Shown here one piece after another: positions 1 through 8,839 of a DNA stretch of 64,000 nucleotides. The stretch is from NCBI RefSeq assembly GCF_016863175.1, contig NZ_BOOJ01000022.1, positions 1 through 64,000 of the forward strand. The letters are read 5' to 3'. A program made the position numbers and the translations under genes. Under the pieces are notes generated by a model. It was not told the DNA's origin. It searched no databases and saw only the letters and a list, made by a program, of their open reading frames with translations. Position 1 is the stretch's first letter. Each line of letters opens with the position of its first letter. Source of the DNA: Paraplanobispora siamensis (GTDB lineage: Bacteria; Actinomycetota; Actinomycetes; Streptosporangiales; Streptosporangiaceae).

Positions 1-342
1 GCCCCGACTCCCGCGACTCGACGAATGCCGAACGCCCAGGGCCGCCCTCGAACATGACCCGCAGCTGATCAAGCCGGTCACCGCCTTCGGAACCCGGCTC
101 GACCTGGGGGTTCACGGTAGGCGCAGCCCGGGTGGGCAACACCCGCTCCACCGCGGACGCGCTCCACGGGTGGGCGCCTACCACCCGAACCGATCACGAG
201 CCCATGAACGCCCTGATCCAGCCGCCATGAGGCGCAGCCCGGGTGGGCAACACCCGTCCTGCCACGGACGCGCCCCACGGGTGGGCGAACCCGCCCGGCA
301 TGCGCCGCCGTACCCGCGCCCCCAGTGCGAGAACCCACCCCT
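1..342. other. Non-coding or unassigned stretch with repeats
   Basis: No convincing gene is visible here. Short open frames exist on both strands but they run through the repeated element at 119-287 and have no clear ribosome binding site. The first 70 bases could hold the tail of a gene outside the window; I cannot tell which frame. The stretch lies downstream of the ROK gene on the minus strand. Confidence 0.5.
119..287. repeat. Pair of 58-bp imperfect direct repeats
   Basis: Copies at 119-176 and 230-287, offset 111 bp, match at 52 of 58 positions by my count. Each begins AGGCGCAGCCCGGGTGGGC and ends CACGGGTGGGCG, with the differences clustered in the middle. Each copy contains a small hairpin (CGGGTG, 5-nt loop, CACCCG; 129-145 in the first copy). 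Function unknown. Confidence 0.75.
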
Positions 343-1401
343 TTACTCCCGGGGCGACCAGTAATGGTCGGCGGCGAGGATGAGGGCGGCGGCGCCGACG
401 AGGCCGGCCTCCTGACCCAGGGAGGCGGGGACGACGCGGACGCGGCGGGCGAAGTCCATCCTGGCGTGCGCGCGGAGGGTCTCCTCCAGGGGATCGAACA
501 GCAGGGGTCCGGCCTGGGACAGGCCGCCGCCGACGGTGACGACGTCGAGGTCGCACAGGTGGGTGGCCGAGGCGATGGCCAGGCCGAGCGCCCGCCCGGC
601 CCTGTGCATCGCGCTCAGGGCGATCGGGTCCCCCGCCGCGGCGTCCAGGGCGAGCTGCCGCCCGTTGGCCGGAGCGGCCTCGACGTACGCCGGAGCGACG
701 CCGGACGTACCGGCGAAGGCTCCGCTTCCAGGAGCGTCATCCCCCGCCTCGTCGGCCCCCTCCGCCCTACCGGACCTCTCCGCCCCACCGGATCCCACCC
801 CGCCCGGGACCCACCCCTGTTCGACCGCCCACGCCGCCAGCCCGGGTCCGCGGGCGATCGCCTCAAGGCAGCCGCGGCCGCCGCAGCCGCAGGGCGGCCC
901 GTCCGGGTCGACGATGATGTGCCCGATGTGCCCGGCGTTGCCGCTGCCGCCGTCGATCAAACGGCCGCCGAGGATCAGGCCGCCGCCCACCCCGGTGGAC
1001 ACGACCATGCCGAGCATGTTGGCGCTGCCGCGCCCGGCGCCTCGCCAGTGTTCGGCGGCGGCCAGGCAGACGGCGTCGTTGTGGATGCGGACCGGGACCC
1101 CGGGGAAGCGCCGGGCCAGCCGTTCCCTCAGCGGGAAGTCGCGCCAGCCCGGCATGTTCAGCGGGGAGACCGATCCCTCCGGCCAGCTCATCGGCCCGCC
1201 GCAGCCGATGCCGACCCCGGCGACCGGGGAGTCCCCCGCGACAGAGGTGATCAGCTCGTCGAGGGTTTTCCACAGGATGCGGGCGTCGCCACCGGGGGGC
1301 GTCGCGATCCGCCCCGCCGTCCGGACGACGCCGTCGGGGCCGACCACGGCGACGGCGAACTTGGTCCCGCCGATGTCGACGGCCAGTACGGGTCCGGGCA
1401 T
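343..1401 (-). CDS. ROK-family sugar kinase (glucokinase-like)
   Basis: Cytoplasmic ROK protein, most like ATP-dependent hexose kinases. The phosphate loop DIGGTKF is at residues 9-15, the catalytic HND at 107-109, STGVGGG at 135-141, and the ROK zinc site at the GH near 158 plus CGCGGRGC at 171-178. There is no N-terminal winged helix, which favours a kinase over a ROK repressor. Residues about 198-245 are a Gly/Ala/Ser-rich insertion that ordinary glucokinases lack and that explains the 352-aa length against about 310. The ATG directly follows the TGA of the FIST gene (TGAATG), so both are translated from one message. Which sugar it uses cannot be read from sequence. Confidence 0.85.
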   Translation of the reverse strand: MPGPVLAVDIGGTKFAVAVVGPDGVVRTAGRIATPPGGDARILWKTLDELITSVAGDSPVAGVGIGCGGPMSWPEGSVSPLNMPGWRDFPLRERLARRFPGVPVRIHNDAVCLAAAEHWRGAGRGSANMLGMVVSTGVGGGLILGGRLIDGGSGNAGHIGHIIVDPDGPPCGCGGRGCLEAIARGPGLAAWAVEQGWVPGGVGSGGAERSGRAEGADEAGDDAPGSGAFAGTSGVAPAYVEAAPANGRQLALDAAAGDPIALSAMHRAGRALGLAIASATHLCDLDVVTVGGGLSQAGPLLFDPLEETLRAHARMDFARRVRVVPASLGQEAGLVGAAALILAADHYWSPRE

Positions 1402-2601
1402 TCAACGATCATAGAGTCGCTCGGTGGAAGGCTGCGAGGAGAAGACCAGCAGGCACGCGGTGAACCCGTGCACGTGGTTCTGGTTCCCGACCGGCCCGAT
1501 CTCCCCCGCCGCGAAGAACCCGGCCACCCCGATCGGGCCCAGCGTGTCGCTGACGGCCATCGTGTCGTGGTCGGCGGTGCCGAACATGGCGGAGCCCCGG
1601 CCGTTGCACGAGAACAGCAGCGCGCCGTCCACCCGGCCGAACTGCTCGCGATGGGCGTCGAGCAGCTCGTAGAGGTCCTCGTCGGCGGTGGCGGCGTCGC
1701 GGACCTGGAAGCGGACCGTACGGCCGATCTCGACGATGTCGCCGATGGCCACGCCCTCCCGGTCGGGGTCGATGCCGAGCACCCCGCGGATCAGGAAGTC
1801 GCCGTGCTCGTGGCGCTCGGCGTACTCGTTCATGGCCAGGCCGATCTGCAGCCCCGAGGCGACCAGGTCGCGGTCCTCCTCGTCCAGCGCGCTGACGATC
1901 TCCTCCAGCCGGGCGAGGGCGGGCTGCCCGGCGAGTTCGAGCAGCAGGTTGTCCTCGACCTCGGTGACGGTCATGGACGGCCCGATCGGGCGGCAGCCCT
2001 GGCTCACCACGGTGCTGACGTTGACCTCACCGCCCAGGAGCACGCCGACGGCGCCCTCGGTGTAGACCTTGCCGTCGGCGAACAGCCGTACCGCGTCCCT
2101 GCCCTGCAAGGCGTTGGCCAGCCCCCCGACCAGCGGCAGATCACCCAGGACCTCTCCCGAGCGCTCGACGAAGCCGTCGGTCGGGAAGGTGTAGGGGTCG
2201 GCCAGCAGGATGGCCACCCGGTCGTCGGGGTTGCGCTCGGGCAGGCCGACGACGACGAACTGGTCGTCGGCCCGCAGGCTGTCCAGCGCGAAGGTGTTCA
2301 GCCGGGCCCCGTCGAGGGTGGCGGCCCAGGCGCTCACCGACGGGACCACCTCGATCCCCTGCCCGTCACCGATCACGCCGGTGGAGCTGCAGCCGATCAC
2401 CGCGGCACCGGGGACCATGCTCATCGCGCGCATCCCCGCCCGGGAGACCGCGTCGGGGTCGTCACCGCAGACGAAGAAACAGATCAGATCCGGTGACCCG
2501 CTCAGCCCGCTCAGGGCCTGGCCGACCGCGGACTCCGCCGCCGCGACCAGGTCGGAGCCCACGGCGAGACCATCGGCGAAACGACTTGTCAACAACGCCA
2601 C
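1402..2601 (-). CDS. FIST N/C domain sensory protein
   Basis: A FIST-domain protein (FIST_N about residues 15-210, FIST_C about 210-375), a family proposed to bind small ligands such as amino acids in signalling systems. No kinase, GGDEF or other output domain is fused, so it is a stand-alone sensor of about 399 aa. An upstream ATG at 2718 is in frame, but I choose GTG 2601 because GGGAGG lies 8 nt before it and FIST_N begins right after (VALLTSRFADGLAVGSD). The ROK kinase follows without a gap, so a link to sugar sensing is possible but is only inferred from position. Confidence 0.8.
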   Translation of the reverse strand: MALLTSRFADGLAVGSDLVAAAESAVGQALSGLSGSPDLICFFVCGDDPDAVSRAGMRAMSMVPGAAVIGCSSTGVIGDGQGIEVVPSVSAWAATLDGARLNTFALDSLRADDQFVVVGLPERNPDDRVAILLADPYTFPTDGFVERSGEVLGDLPLVGGLANALQGRDAVRLFADGKVYTEGAVGVLLGGEVNVSTVVSQGCRPIGPSMTVTEVEDNLLLELAGQPALARLEEIVSALDEEDRDLVASGLQIGLAMNEYAERHEHGDFLIRGVLGIDPDREGVAIGDIVEIGRTVRFQVRDAATADEDLYELLDAHREQFGRVDGALLFSCNGRGSAMFGTADHDTMAVSDTLGPIGVAGFFAAGEIGPVGNQNHVHGFTACLLVFSSQPSTERLYDR

Positions 2602-2795
2602 CCGCCTCGCCTCCCCTCTTGTCCGAAGCCTTACATCCCAATGTCTTCCCTGAATGCCGAAGCTTTTCCCTGAGCGATTCTCCCCACTGCGAGGGTCCGC
2701 ACGCATGCTGATGTTCACGCGATGGTCAAGATCCGAAACCGGGATGAGTGTGATGAGGCTGCCGGTTTCGCCTCAGGCAACGTAGTCTCGATCCC

Positions 2796-4193
2796 GTGCC
2801 TCAGATTCCAGAGCCACGGACTCTGCGCGAGCTTCGCGCGAGCGGCCATATCCACCGTACGGTCAAGGCCGAGATCCGCGAGAACCTCCTCGCCCTCCTA
2901 CGGGAGGGCAGACCGAGGTTCCCCGGCATCGTGGGTTTCGACGACACCGTCCTGCCCCAGTTGGAGCGGGCCCTGCTCGCCGGTCACGACCTGGTCCTGC
3001 TGGGCGAGCGCGGCCAGGGCAAGACCCGGCTCATCCGCACCGTGACCGCCCTGCTCGACGAGTGGACCCCGGTCGTGGACGGCTGCGAGATCAACGACCA
3101 TCCCTACGCCCCCGCCTGCGTACGCTGCCGCCGGCTGGCCGCCTCCGCCGGCGACGACCTGCCGGTCTCCTGGAAGCACCGCGACGACCGCTACGGCGAG
3201 AAGCTCGCCACCCCCGACACCTCCGTCGGCGACCTGATCGGCGACATCGACCCCGTCCGGATCGCCGAGGGGCGCACGCTCGGCGACCCCGAGACCGTCC
3301 ACTACGGCCTGGTCCCCCGCAGCAACCGGGGGGTCTTCTCGGTCAACGAGCTGCCCGACCTGGCCGAGCGGATCCAGGTGGCGCTGCTCAACGTGCTGGA
3401 GGAGCGCGACATCCAGGTCCGCGGCTACAACCTCCGGCTGCCGCTGGACATCCTGCTGATCGCCAGCGCCAACCCCGAGGACTACACCAACCGGGGCCGG
3501 ATCATCACGCCGCTGAAGGACCGCTTCGGCGCCGAGATCCGCACCCACTACCCGCTCACCGTCGAGGCCGAGCTCACGCTCATCCGCCAGGAGGCCGCGC
3601 TCGACCACGTGGGCGCCGACCTGCCCGACCACCTGGTCGAGGTGATCGCCCGCTTCACCCGGCTGGTGCGCGAGTCCACGGCGGTGGACTCCCGCTCCGG
3701 GGTCTCGGCCCGCTTCTCCATCGCCGCGGCCGAGACGGTCGCCGCCTCCGCCCTGCGGCGGGCGGCGCTGACCGGCGAGGAGCACGCGGTGGCCCGGGTG
3801 GCCGACCTGCCGGGCATCGCGCACACGCTGCGCGGCAAGGTGGAGTTCGAGGTCAGCGAGGAGGGCCGGGAGACCGAGGTCCTCGCGCACCTGCTGCGCC
3901 GGGCCGTGGCCGAGACCTTCCGCGCCACGCTCGGCGGCATGGACCTGTCGGCACTGCTGGACAGGTTCTCCGAGGGCGTCCAGGTCGAGTCCGGTCCGCT
4001 GGTGCCCGCCTCGGAGCTGCTGCACCGGATCGGCCCGGTGAACGGCCTGGCGAAGATCATGTCGCGTCTCGGGATCGACGAGGAGTCCCCGGGGCACGCG
4101 GCCGCCGCGCTGGAGTTCGCCCTGGAGGGTCTGTACCTGCTGCGCCGCCTGTCCAAGGACGAGGTGGACGGCTCGGCGGTCTACCGCACCTGA
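2796..4193 (+). CDS. MoxR/Mg-chelatase-I-like AAA ATPase
   Basis: AAA+ ATPase, 465 aa, of the Mg-chelatase/MoxR type that acts with a VWA-domain partner, here encoded directly downstream. Walker A is GERGQGKT (70-77). The Walker B region reads FSVNELPDL, with Asn where classical MoxR has Asp; I recall the same substitution in this subfamily. ANPEDYTNRGRI is the sensor-1 region and PLKDRFGAEI the arginine-finger part. A small insertion carries Cys97, Cys108 and Cys111 and may bind zinc. GTG 2796 is the start (MPQIPEPRTLRELRAS); no strong SD is visible. The physiological substrate of this ATPase/VWA pair is unknown. Confidence 0.85.
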   Translation: MPQIPEPRTLRELRASGHIHRTVKAEIRENLLALLREGRPRFPGIVGFDDTVLPQLERALLAGHDLVLLGERGQGKTRLIRTVTALLDEWTPVVDGCEINDHPYAPACVRCRRLAASAGDDLPVSWKHRDDRYGEKLATPDTSVGDLIGDIDPVRIAEGRTLGDPETVHYGLVPRSNRGVFSVNELPDLAERIQVALLNVLEERDIQVRGYNLRLPLDILLIASANPEDYTNRGRIITPLKDRFGAEIRTHYPLTVEAELTLIRQEAALDHVGADLPDHLVEVIARFTRLVRESTAVDSRSGVSARFSIAAAETVAASALRRAALTGEEHAVARVADLPGIAHTLRGKVEFEVSEEGRETEVLAHLLRRAVAETFRATLGGMDLSALLDRFSEGVQVESGPLVPASELLHRIGPVNGLAKIMSRLGIDEESPGHAAAALEFALEGLYLLRRLSKDEVDGSAVYRT

Positions 4194-4290
4194 ACGGACG
4201 CGGACGTACGGCACGGCCTCCGGAACGCGGCAGGCAGTGCCGGCCTCGGAGACGTGGCCGACGGTGTGAGTTGTGGAAAGGCGGGACGGC

Positions 4291-6258
4291 ATGAGCTATC
4301 GCTACGGCGAGTACCGGGACGGGCCCGACCCGCTCGCCCCGCCGTACGACGTCCGCTCGGCCCTCGACAGGATGGGCGACTCCATCCTGTCGGGGTCCAA
4401 CCCGGGGCACGCCCTGCGCGACCTGCTCAAGCAGGGCCTGCCCGGCGCGGGTGACCGGCGCGGGCTGGACGACCTGCTGCGTGAGATACGGCGCCGCCGC
4501 CGTGAGCTGCGCGAGCGGGGCCGGCTGGACGGGACGCTGGAGCGCGCCCGGGCGCTGCTGGACAAGGCGATCGGCCAGGAGCGGGCGGAGCTGGAGGGCG
4601 AGCCGGGCGGCCCGCGCCCGACCGACGACGACACGCTGATCCGCCTGGCGGAGCTGGAGAGCGTGCCGGACGACCCGGCCAGCGCGATCCAGGCGCTGAG
4701 CGACTACCGGTGGCGCTCCGAGGCCGCGCGGCGGACCTTCGAGGAGCTGCGCGACCTGCTGCGCCGGGAGGTGCTCGACAGCCAGTTCCGCGGCATGAAG
4801 CAGGCGCTGTCCGACTCCGACCCGGCCGCGATGGAGCGGGTCCGGGAGATGATGTCGGACCTGAACGACATGCTCGAACGGGACGCCCGCGGTGAGCACA
4901 CCCAGGATGATTTCGACCACTTCATGTCGAAATATGGGGACATGTTCCCGGAATCGCCGCGGAACCTGGAGGAGCTGGTCGACCAGCTCGCCCGCCGGGC
5001 CGCCGCGACCCAGCGCCTGCTGGCCTCGCTCACCCCGAGCCAGCGGGAGGAGCTCGCGGCCCTGATCAGCCAGACGCTGGAGCAGGCCGGACTGGCCGAG
5101 CAGATGCGCCGCCTGGGCGAGTCCCTCCAGGCCCGCCGTCCCGACCTGGCCTGGAACACCCCCGAGCGGCTGACCGGCGACGACCCGATGGGGATGGGCG
5201 ACGCGGTGACCGCCCTGGACGAGCTGGCCGACCTGACCCAGCTGGAGGCCGCGCTCCGCCAGGACTACCCCGGCGCCAACCTCGACGACATCGACGAGGC
5301 GGCGATCCGGCGCGCACTCGGCCGCTCGGCCGTCGACGACATGGAGGCGCTCAAGCAGATCGAGCGCGAGCTGGAGCAGCAGGGCTACCTGCGCCGCCAC
5401 CGGGGCAAGCTGGAGCTCACCCCCAAGGCCGTGCGCCGCCTGGGCGAGACCGCCCTGCGCCGCGTGTTCGCCTCCCTGGACGCCGGCCGCCGCGGCGACC
5501 ACGACCAGACGGACGCGGGGTCGGCCGGGGAGTTCACCGGCTCCACCCGGCCCTGGCGCTTCGGCGACGAGCAGCCGATCGACGTGGTCCGCACGGTGGT
5601 CAACGGAGTACGGCGCGGCGCGAGCCGTACCGGCACCGTGAGCCTGTCGGTGGACGACTTCGAGGTGGCCGAGACCGAGCGGCGCACGGCCGCGGCGGTG
5701 TGCCTGCTGGTGGACCTGTCCTACTCGATGGCCCTGCGCGGCACCTGGGCGGCGGCCAAGCAGACCGCCATGGCGCTGCAGGCCCTGGTCAGCTCCAAGT
5801 TCCCGCAGGACTCGGTGCAGATCGTCGGCTTCTCCAACTACGCCCGCGTCCTGCAGCCCGACGAGCTGGCCGGTCTGGAGTGGGACATGGTCCAGGGCAC
5901 GAACCTGCACCACGCCCTGCTGATCGCCGGCCGCCACCTGGACCGCCACCCCGACTTCGAGCCGGTCGTGCTGGTCGTCACCGACGGCGAGCCCACCTCG
6001 CACCTGCGCCGCAACGGCTCCTACGCCTTCGAGTGGCCGCCCACCGCCGAGACCCTGGAGCTGACCCTCGCCGAAGTGGACAAGATGACCCGCCGCAGGG
6101 CGACGCTCAACGTGTTCATGCTCGCCGAGGACGAGCGGCTGAAGGACTTCGTCGACGAGGTCGCCCGCCGCAACGGCGGCCGGGTCTTCTCCCCCAGCGC
6201 CGACCGTCTGGGGGAGTACGTCGTCAGCGACTTCCTGCGCACCCGTCGCGCCCGATAG
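4291..6258 (+). CDS. VWA-domain protein, partner of the MoxR-like ATPase
   Basis: About 655 aa. The C-terminal third is a von Willebrand factor A domain with an intact MIDAS (DLSYS, D475-S479) and a second metal-site segment VTDGEPTSH. The N-terminal two thirds are charged and helical with many Arg/Glu runs. It resembles Mg-chelatase D-like proteins that deliver a substrate to the MoxR ATPase upstream. ATG 4291 is preferred because GGAAAGG sits 9 nt upstream; a GTG at 4273 would overlap that SD. Gap to the upstream gene is about 100 bp, so the two are probably co-transcribed. No membrane segment or signal peptide is seen. Confidence 0.85.
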   Translation: MSYRYGEYRDGPDPLAPPYDVRSALDRMGDSILSGSNPGHALRDLLKQGLPGAGDRRGLDDLLREIRRRRRELRERGRLDGTLERARALLDKAIGQERAELEGEPGGPRPTDDDTLIRLAELESVPDDPASAIQALSDYRWRSEAARRTFEELRDLLRREVLDSQFRGMKQALSDSDPAAMERVREMMSDLNDMLERDARGEHTQDDFDHFMSKYGDMFPESPRNLEELVDQLARRAAATQRLLASLTPSQREELAALISQTLEQAGLAEQMRRLGESLQARRPDLAWNTPERLTGDDPMGMGDAVTALDELADLTQLEAALRQDYPGANLDDIDEAAIRRALGRSAVDDMEALKQIERELEQQGYLRRHRGKLELTPKAVRRLGETALRRVFASLDAGRRGDHDQTDAGSAGEFTGSTRPWRFGDEQPIDVVRTVVNGVRRGASRTGTVSLSVDDFEVAETERRTAAAVCLLVDLSYSMALRGTWAAAKQTAMALQALVSSKFPQDSVQIVGFSNYARVLQPDELAGLEWDMVQGTNLHHALLIAGRHLDRHPDFEPVVLVVTDGEPTSHLRRNGSYAFEWPPTAETLELTLAEVDKMTRRRATLNVFMLAEDERLKDFVDEVARRNGGRVFSPSADRLGEYVVSDFLRTRRAR

Positions 6259-6272
6259 GCCACCCGCCGGGC

Positions 6273-6289
6273 CGGTGGGCCGCCCACCG
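6273..6289 (+). terminator. Hairpin after the VWA gene
   Basis: Eight-bp perfect stem CGGTGGGC / GCCCACCG starting 15 bp after the VWA stop. No T-run follows, which is common for actinomycete terminators. Confidence 0.45.
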
Positions 6290-6293
6290 CGCC

Positions 6294-6360
6294 CGGCAGG
6301 CCACGGCGGCCCGACAGGTCACGGCGGCACGGCAGGTCACGGCATGGCAGGTCACACGGC
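6294..6360. repeat. Degenerate tandem repeats, unit about 15-19 bp
   Basis: Four back-to-back variants of CGGCAGGTCACGGC fill the space between the VWA hairpin and the convergent DUF6292 gene. The last copy runs into the DUF6292 stop region. Role unknown; likely slippage-generated. Confidence 0.6.
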
Positions 6361-6744
6361 GGCGAGAGCGCCCGCGTACGCGGCCAGGCGCGCGTCGAAG
6401 CCGTCGTGGAGGTCGCGGAAGGAACGGTAGGCCGGACGCCCGCGCCGCGTCCCCGTCAGCAGGCCCGGCACCAGCCGGGGCTCGGGGAGGACGCCGCCGC
6501 CCAGATAGCGGACGTCGTCGAGCACCGTGCGCTCGCCCTTGCGTCCGGCCACGAACCGGCCGCGCCGCCAGCCGCTCTCCTCGTCCCACACCATCGCGTC
6601 CCCGCCGGTCAGCAGGATCGTCGCGTCGCGCGGATCGAACGGGTCGTCCCACCAGTCGGCGACGGTCTCACCCAGGGCCTCGGCGACCCGCCGGACGTAC
6701 GGCACCGGCAGCGCCAGCCACTGTGCGGAGTACGGCTCGATCAT
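6352..6744 (-). CDS. DUF6292 family protein, copy 1
   Basis: 130-aa actinobacterial protein that I recognise as DUF6292-like, with no known function. It opens EPYSAQWLALPVPYVRRVAEALG, has WW at 31-32 and a conserved core VWDEESGWRRGRFVAG at 52-67, and ends with an aromatic-rich helix (YRSFRDLHDGFDARLAAYAGAL). No signal peptide or membrane helix. AAGGGA about 10 nt before the ATG serves as SD. A second copy lies at 8840-9262; the two share order of motifs along their whole length. Both sit beside a GntR regulator and small membrane proteins, so a shared accessory role is possible. Confidence 0.75.
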   Translation of the reverse strand: MIEPYSAQWLALPVPYVRRVAEALGETVADWWDDPFDPRDATILLTGGDAMVWDEESGWRRGRFVAGRKGERTVLDDVRYLGGGVLPEPRLVPGLLTGTRRGRPAYRSFRDLHDGFDARLAAYAGALAAV

Positions 6745-6824
6745 GGCGGGGGTCCCTTCTCGGATGGAAAGCAGAAAAAGGGACGACGCTGTCCTGGAGA
6801 TTCTTTAGCCGTACCGGCAGATCT

Positions 6825-7439
6825 CTAAACCATCTTCCGCCAGAGCTCGGCGGGGTCGAAAGGCCCGCCCTCACCGCCGGGGATCCCCCGCTGCATCAGC
6901 ACCGTGGAGGGGTACTCCGGAAACCCGAGATCACGCAGGACGTCGTCCGGGATCACCCCCGCCCGCGTGAAGCCCTGCCGGGAGTAGTAGGCCTCCAGCC
7001 CGTCGTTCCCCCGCCAGATGTCCACCCGCAGGAACTCCGCCCCCGACCTCCTGCCGCACTCGGACGCCCAGTCCAGGATCCGGGCCCCGACCTTCCGCCC
7101 CCGCCACGCGGCACCGACGATCATCCGCTGGAGATAGAGGGCCGGCGCGGAGGCCACGGCCGTACCGGTGCCGGAACGCCGGAGAGTGGGCTCCCAGAAC
7201 CCGCCGCGGTCCTCGCCGAAGAAGGTGACGGTCGCGCCCGTCACCCCGCCCTCGCAGAACATCCAGGTGCCGCCCCGGGCGATGGCGGCGTCGATGCGCG
7301 CGTTCTGCTCGGCCTCGCTCGGCCAGGGCTTCTCCCACTGGCCGATCCCCTCGACCGCCAGCCACTCCGACGCCTCCCGCCGGAGAGCGACCACCACCTC
7401 CCGGTCGGCCGGGACCGCCCGGCGGATGTCCGGGTTCAC
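6825..7439 (-). CDS. GNAT-family N-acetyltransferase
   Basis: 204-aa acetyltransferase fold. The acetyl-CoA pyrophosphate loop is the stretch YLQRMIVGAAWRGRKVGARILDWA (R/Q-x-x-G-x-G/A type, about 123-146), followed by LRVDIWRGNDGLEAYYSRQGF, the usual C-terminal GNAT motif. GTG 7439 is the start, with GGAG 7 nt upstream. The extra 25 residues after the core (FPEYPSTVLMQR...) are unusual. Acceptor substrate unknown. It lies 80 bp upstream of DUF6292 copy 1 in the same direction and downstream of the GntR gene, so the three may form one transcription unit. Confidence 0.8.
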   Translation of the reverse strand: MNPDIRRAVPADREVVVALRREASEWLAVEGIGQWEKPWPSEAEQNARIDAAIARGGTWMFCEGGVTGATVTFFGEDRGGFWEPTLRRSGTGTAVASAPALYLQRMIVGAAWRGRKVGARILDWASECGRRSGAEFLRVDIWRGNDGLEAYYSRQGFTRAGVIPDDVLRDLGFPEYPSTVLMQRGIPGGEGGPFDPAELWRKMV

Positions 7440-7538
7440 GTGAGGTCTCCGGTGTTCCGGCCGGGACGGTGGACGGCGGGGGTCATGGACTGCCTTCTTT
7501 CCGGTTCTTTCGCATCGTCTGGTTCGTTCACGCGTGGT

Positions 7539-8306
7539 TCATGGGAGGTCGTCGACCTCGTAGGCGAGCCGGGTGCTCGCGCCGTCGTAGACGGTCACCG
7601 TCAGCCGGATCGGCCGCTCGGCCGAGCGGGCGACCCGGTTCAGCACCAGCACGGGCGCCTCGCTGCCCAGGAAGTCGGCCTCCTCCCGGGTGGGCATCCG
7701 GCACTCGACCTCGTCGCGGTAGGCGATCTGGGCGTGGCCGTGCCGCCGCAGCTCCTCGATCGTGCCGTGCTCGACGTTCTCCGGTGAGATGAGCTTCGTC
7801 CCCTGGGCGATCTCCATCGGGTAGAAGGACTCCTGCAGCGACCACGGACGCCCGTCGAGCATCCGCTGCACGCTCCTCACGACGACCGCCGCCCCCGGTT
7901 CGAGCTTCAGCCCGGCCGCCACCTCGGGGGACGCGACGCGGATGGCCGTCTGCAGGTTGCGCTGCTCGGCCTGCCGGCCGGCCACCCGCACCGCCGCCAC
8001 GAACGCGTCCGTGCCCTCCCCCGGCCGCACCCCCTCCTCCCTGGAGGCCAGGACGATGAAGGTGCGCTGCTCCCTGACGAAGGAGCCGCGTCCCTGCCGC
8101 TTGTCGATCAGACCCTCGTTCTGCAGGGACGCCAGAGCCTGCCGGATGGTGTTGCGGGAGACCTTCCTGCCCTCCGGGTCCAGGTGGCTGTAGTCCTCCT
8201 CCAGCGTCGGCTCGGACGGCAGGAACGTGCCCGCCGGATACTCGCCCGCCAGGATCTTCGTCCGGAGGTCGTCGGCGACCTGTTGGTACAGCGGCTCCGT
8301 TGCCAC
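7539..8306 (-). CDS. GntR/HutC-type transcriptional regulator with UTRA domain
   Basis: 255 aa. Winged-helix DNA-binding domain at about 3-80 (VSRNTIRQALASLQNEGLIDKRQGRGSFV is the recognition helix and wing) and a UTRA ligand-binding domain at about 95-250. The stretch YSHLDPEGRKVS inside the HTH region is a short insertion relative to classical HutC. GTG start at 8306 with GGAGGGG 8 nt upstream. The gene is divergent from the small membrane protein at 8526; the space between them carries two short palindromes (8380-8390, 8396-8411) that may be its operators. Effector unknown. Confidence 0.85.
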   Translation of the reverse strand: MATEPLYQQVADDLRTKILAGEYPAGTFLPSEPTLEEDYSHLDPEGRKVSRNTIRQALASLQNEGLIDKRQGRGSFVREQRTFIVLASREEGVRPGEGTDAFVAAVRVAGRQAEQRNLQTAIRVASPEVAAGLKLEPGAAVVVRSVQRMLDGRPWSLQESFYPMEIAQGTKLISPENVEHGTIEELRRHGHAQIAYRDEVECRMPTREEADFLGSEAPVLVLNRVARSAERPIRLTVTVYDGASTRLAYEVDDLP

Positions 8307-8379
8307 TCCAGTCCCCTCCCCTTCGAGGGTTGCTTCCGGGTGATGGTCCTGTCTCCCGTTCCCCTACCCCTCATAGGAG

Positions 8380-8411
8380 AGGTTAGACCTAGCCTACTCA
8401 TTGGTATGAGT
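8380..8411. promoter_or_regulatory. Candidate GntR operators in the divergent promoter
   Basis: AGGT-TAG-ACCT (8380-8390) resembles HutC/GntR sites of the GGTCTAGACC type but one base short. ACTCAT-TGGT-ATGAGT (8396-8411) is a perfect 6-bp inverted repeat next to it. Both lie between the GntR gene and the divergent gene at 8526. Assignment is by position and symmetry only. Confidence 0.4.
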
Positions 8412-8525
8412 GAGATGAGCATCACGACGGGCGTCAGAAGATCCAGGCCGACGGAGTCCCCTTCCGACCTCCTGTCCCAGGCAGTCGCCATAACTCCAGA
8501 GAGGCAGGAAAGAGGGGAGCAGACC

Positions 8526-8783
8526 GTGTGGGAACTACTCATCGCCGCCACACTGATCCTGATGGGCGTCACAGCGGGCGTCTTCGTGGTCGTCGTCATC
8601 GGCATCCGCATCGAGGACACCAGGGGATCCACCACGGGCCACGCGCCCGGCAGGATGACCGCCGGAGTACGGCGGGTGCTGGGCCTGCACGTCGACCACA
8701 CCGGATGCCTGTACGTCAGCAATCCGGAGCACGCCTGCCCGAGGTGCCGCCGCGCCTTCTATCCGCCTCGGATGATGCGGTGA
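8526..8783 (+). CDS. Small one-helix membrane protein with Cys-containing tail, copy 1
   Basis: 85 aa, unknown family. GTG 8526 follows GAGGGGAG at good spacing. One hydrophobic helix (about 4-28, LLIAATLILMGVTAGVFVVV) is followed by a short basic/acidic cytoplasmic or extracytoplasmic domain: IRIEDTRG, TAGVRRVLGLHVDHTGCLY, then EHACPRCRR. The Cys-x-x-Cys pair plus the upstream HTGC could bind metal. The protein at 9720-10025 is a clear paralogue (IHVEDNR, TAGARRLLGVKVDHSTC, DACPLC). The gene is divergent from gntR and convergent with DUF6292 copy 2. Confidence 0.7.
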   Translation: MWELLIAATLILMGVTAGVFVVVVIGIRIEDTRGSTTGHAPGRMTAGVRRVLGLHVDHTGCLYVSNPEHACPRCRRAFYPPRMMR

Positions 8784-8809
8784 TCCCGGACGATGCGGTG
8801 AGCCCGGAC
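8774..8809. repeat. 18-bp tandem repeat, two copies
   Basis: GATGCGGTGATCCCGGAC (8774-8791) followed directly by GATGCGGTGAGCCCGGAC (8792-8809); one mismatch. It overlaps the end of the small membrane protein gene. Confidence 0.7.
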
Positions 8810-8839
8810 GGCCCGGCGAGGGCGCGGCCTCGGCGGGGC

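Noticed and set aside
325-2496. 723-aa open frame on the + strand opposite ROK and FIST genes
   Set aside because: Shadow of GC-rich third-position bias; the minus strand gives recognised proteins with good SDs.
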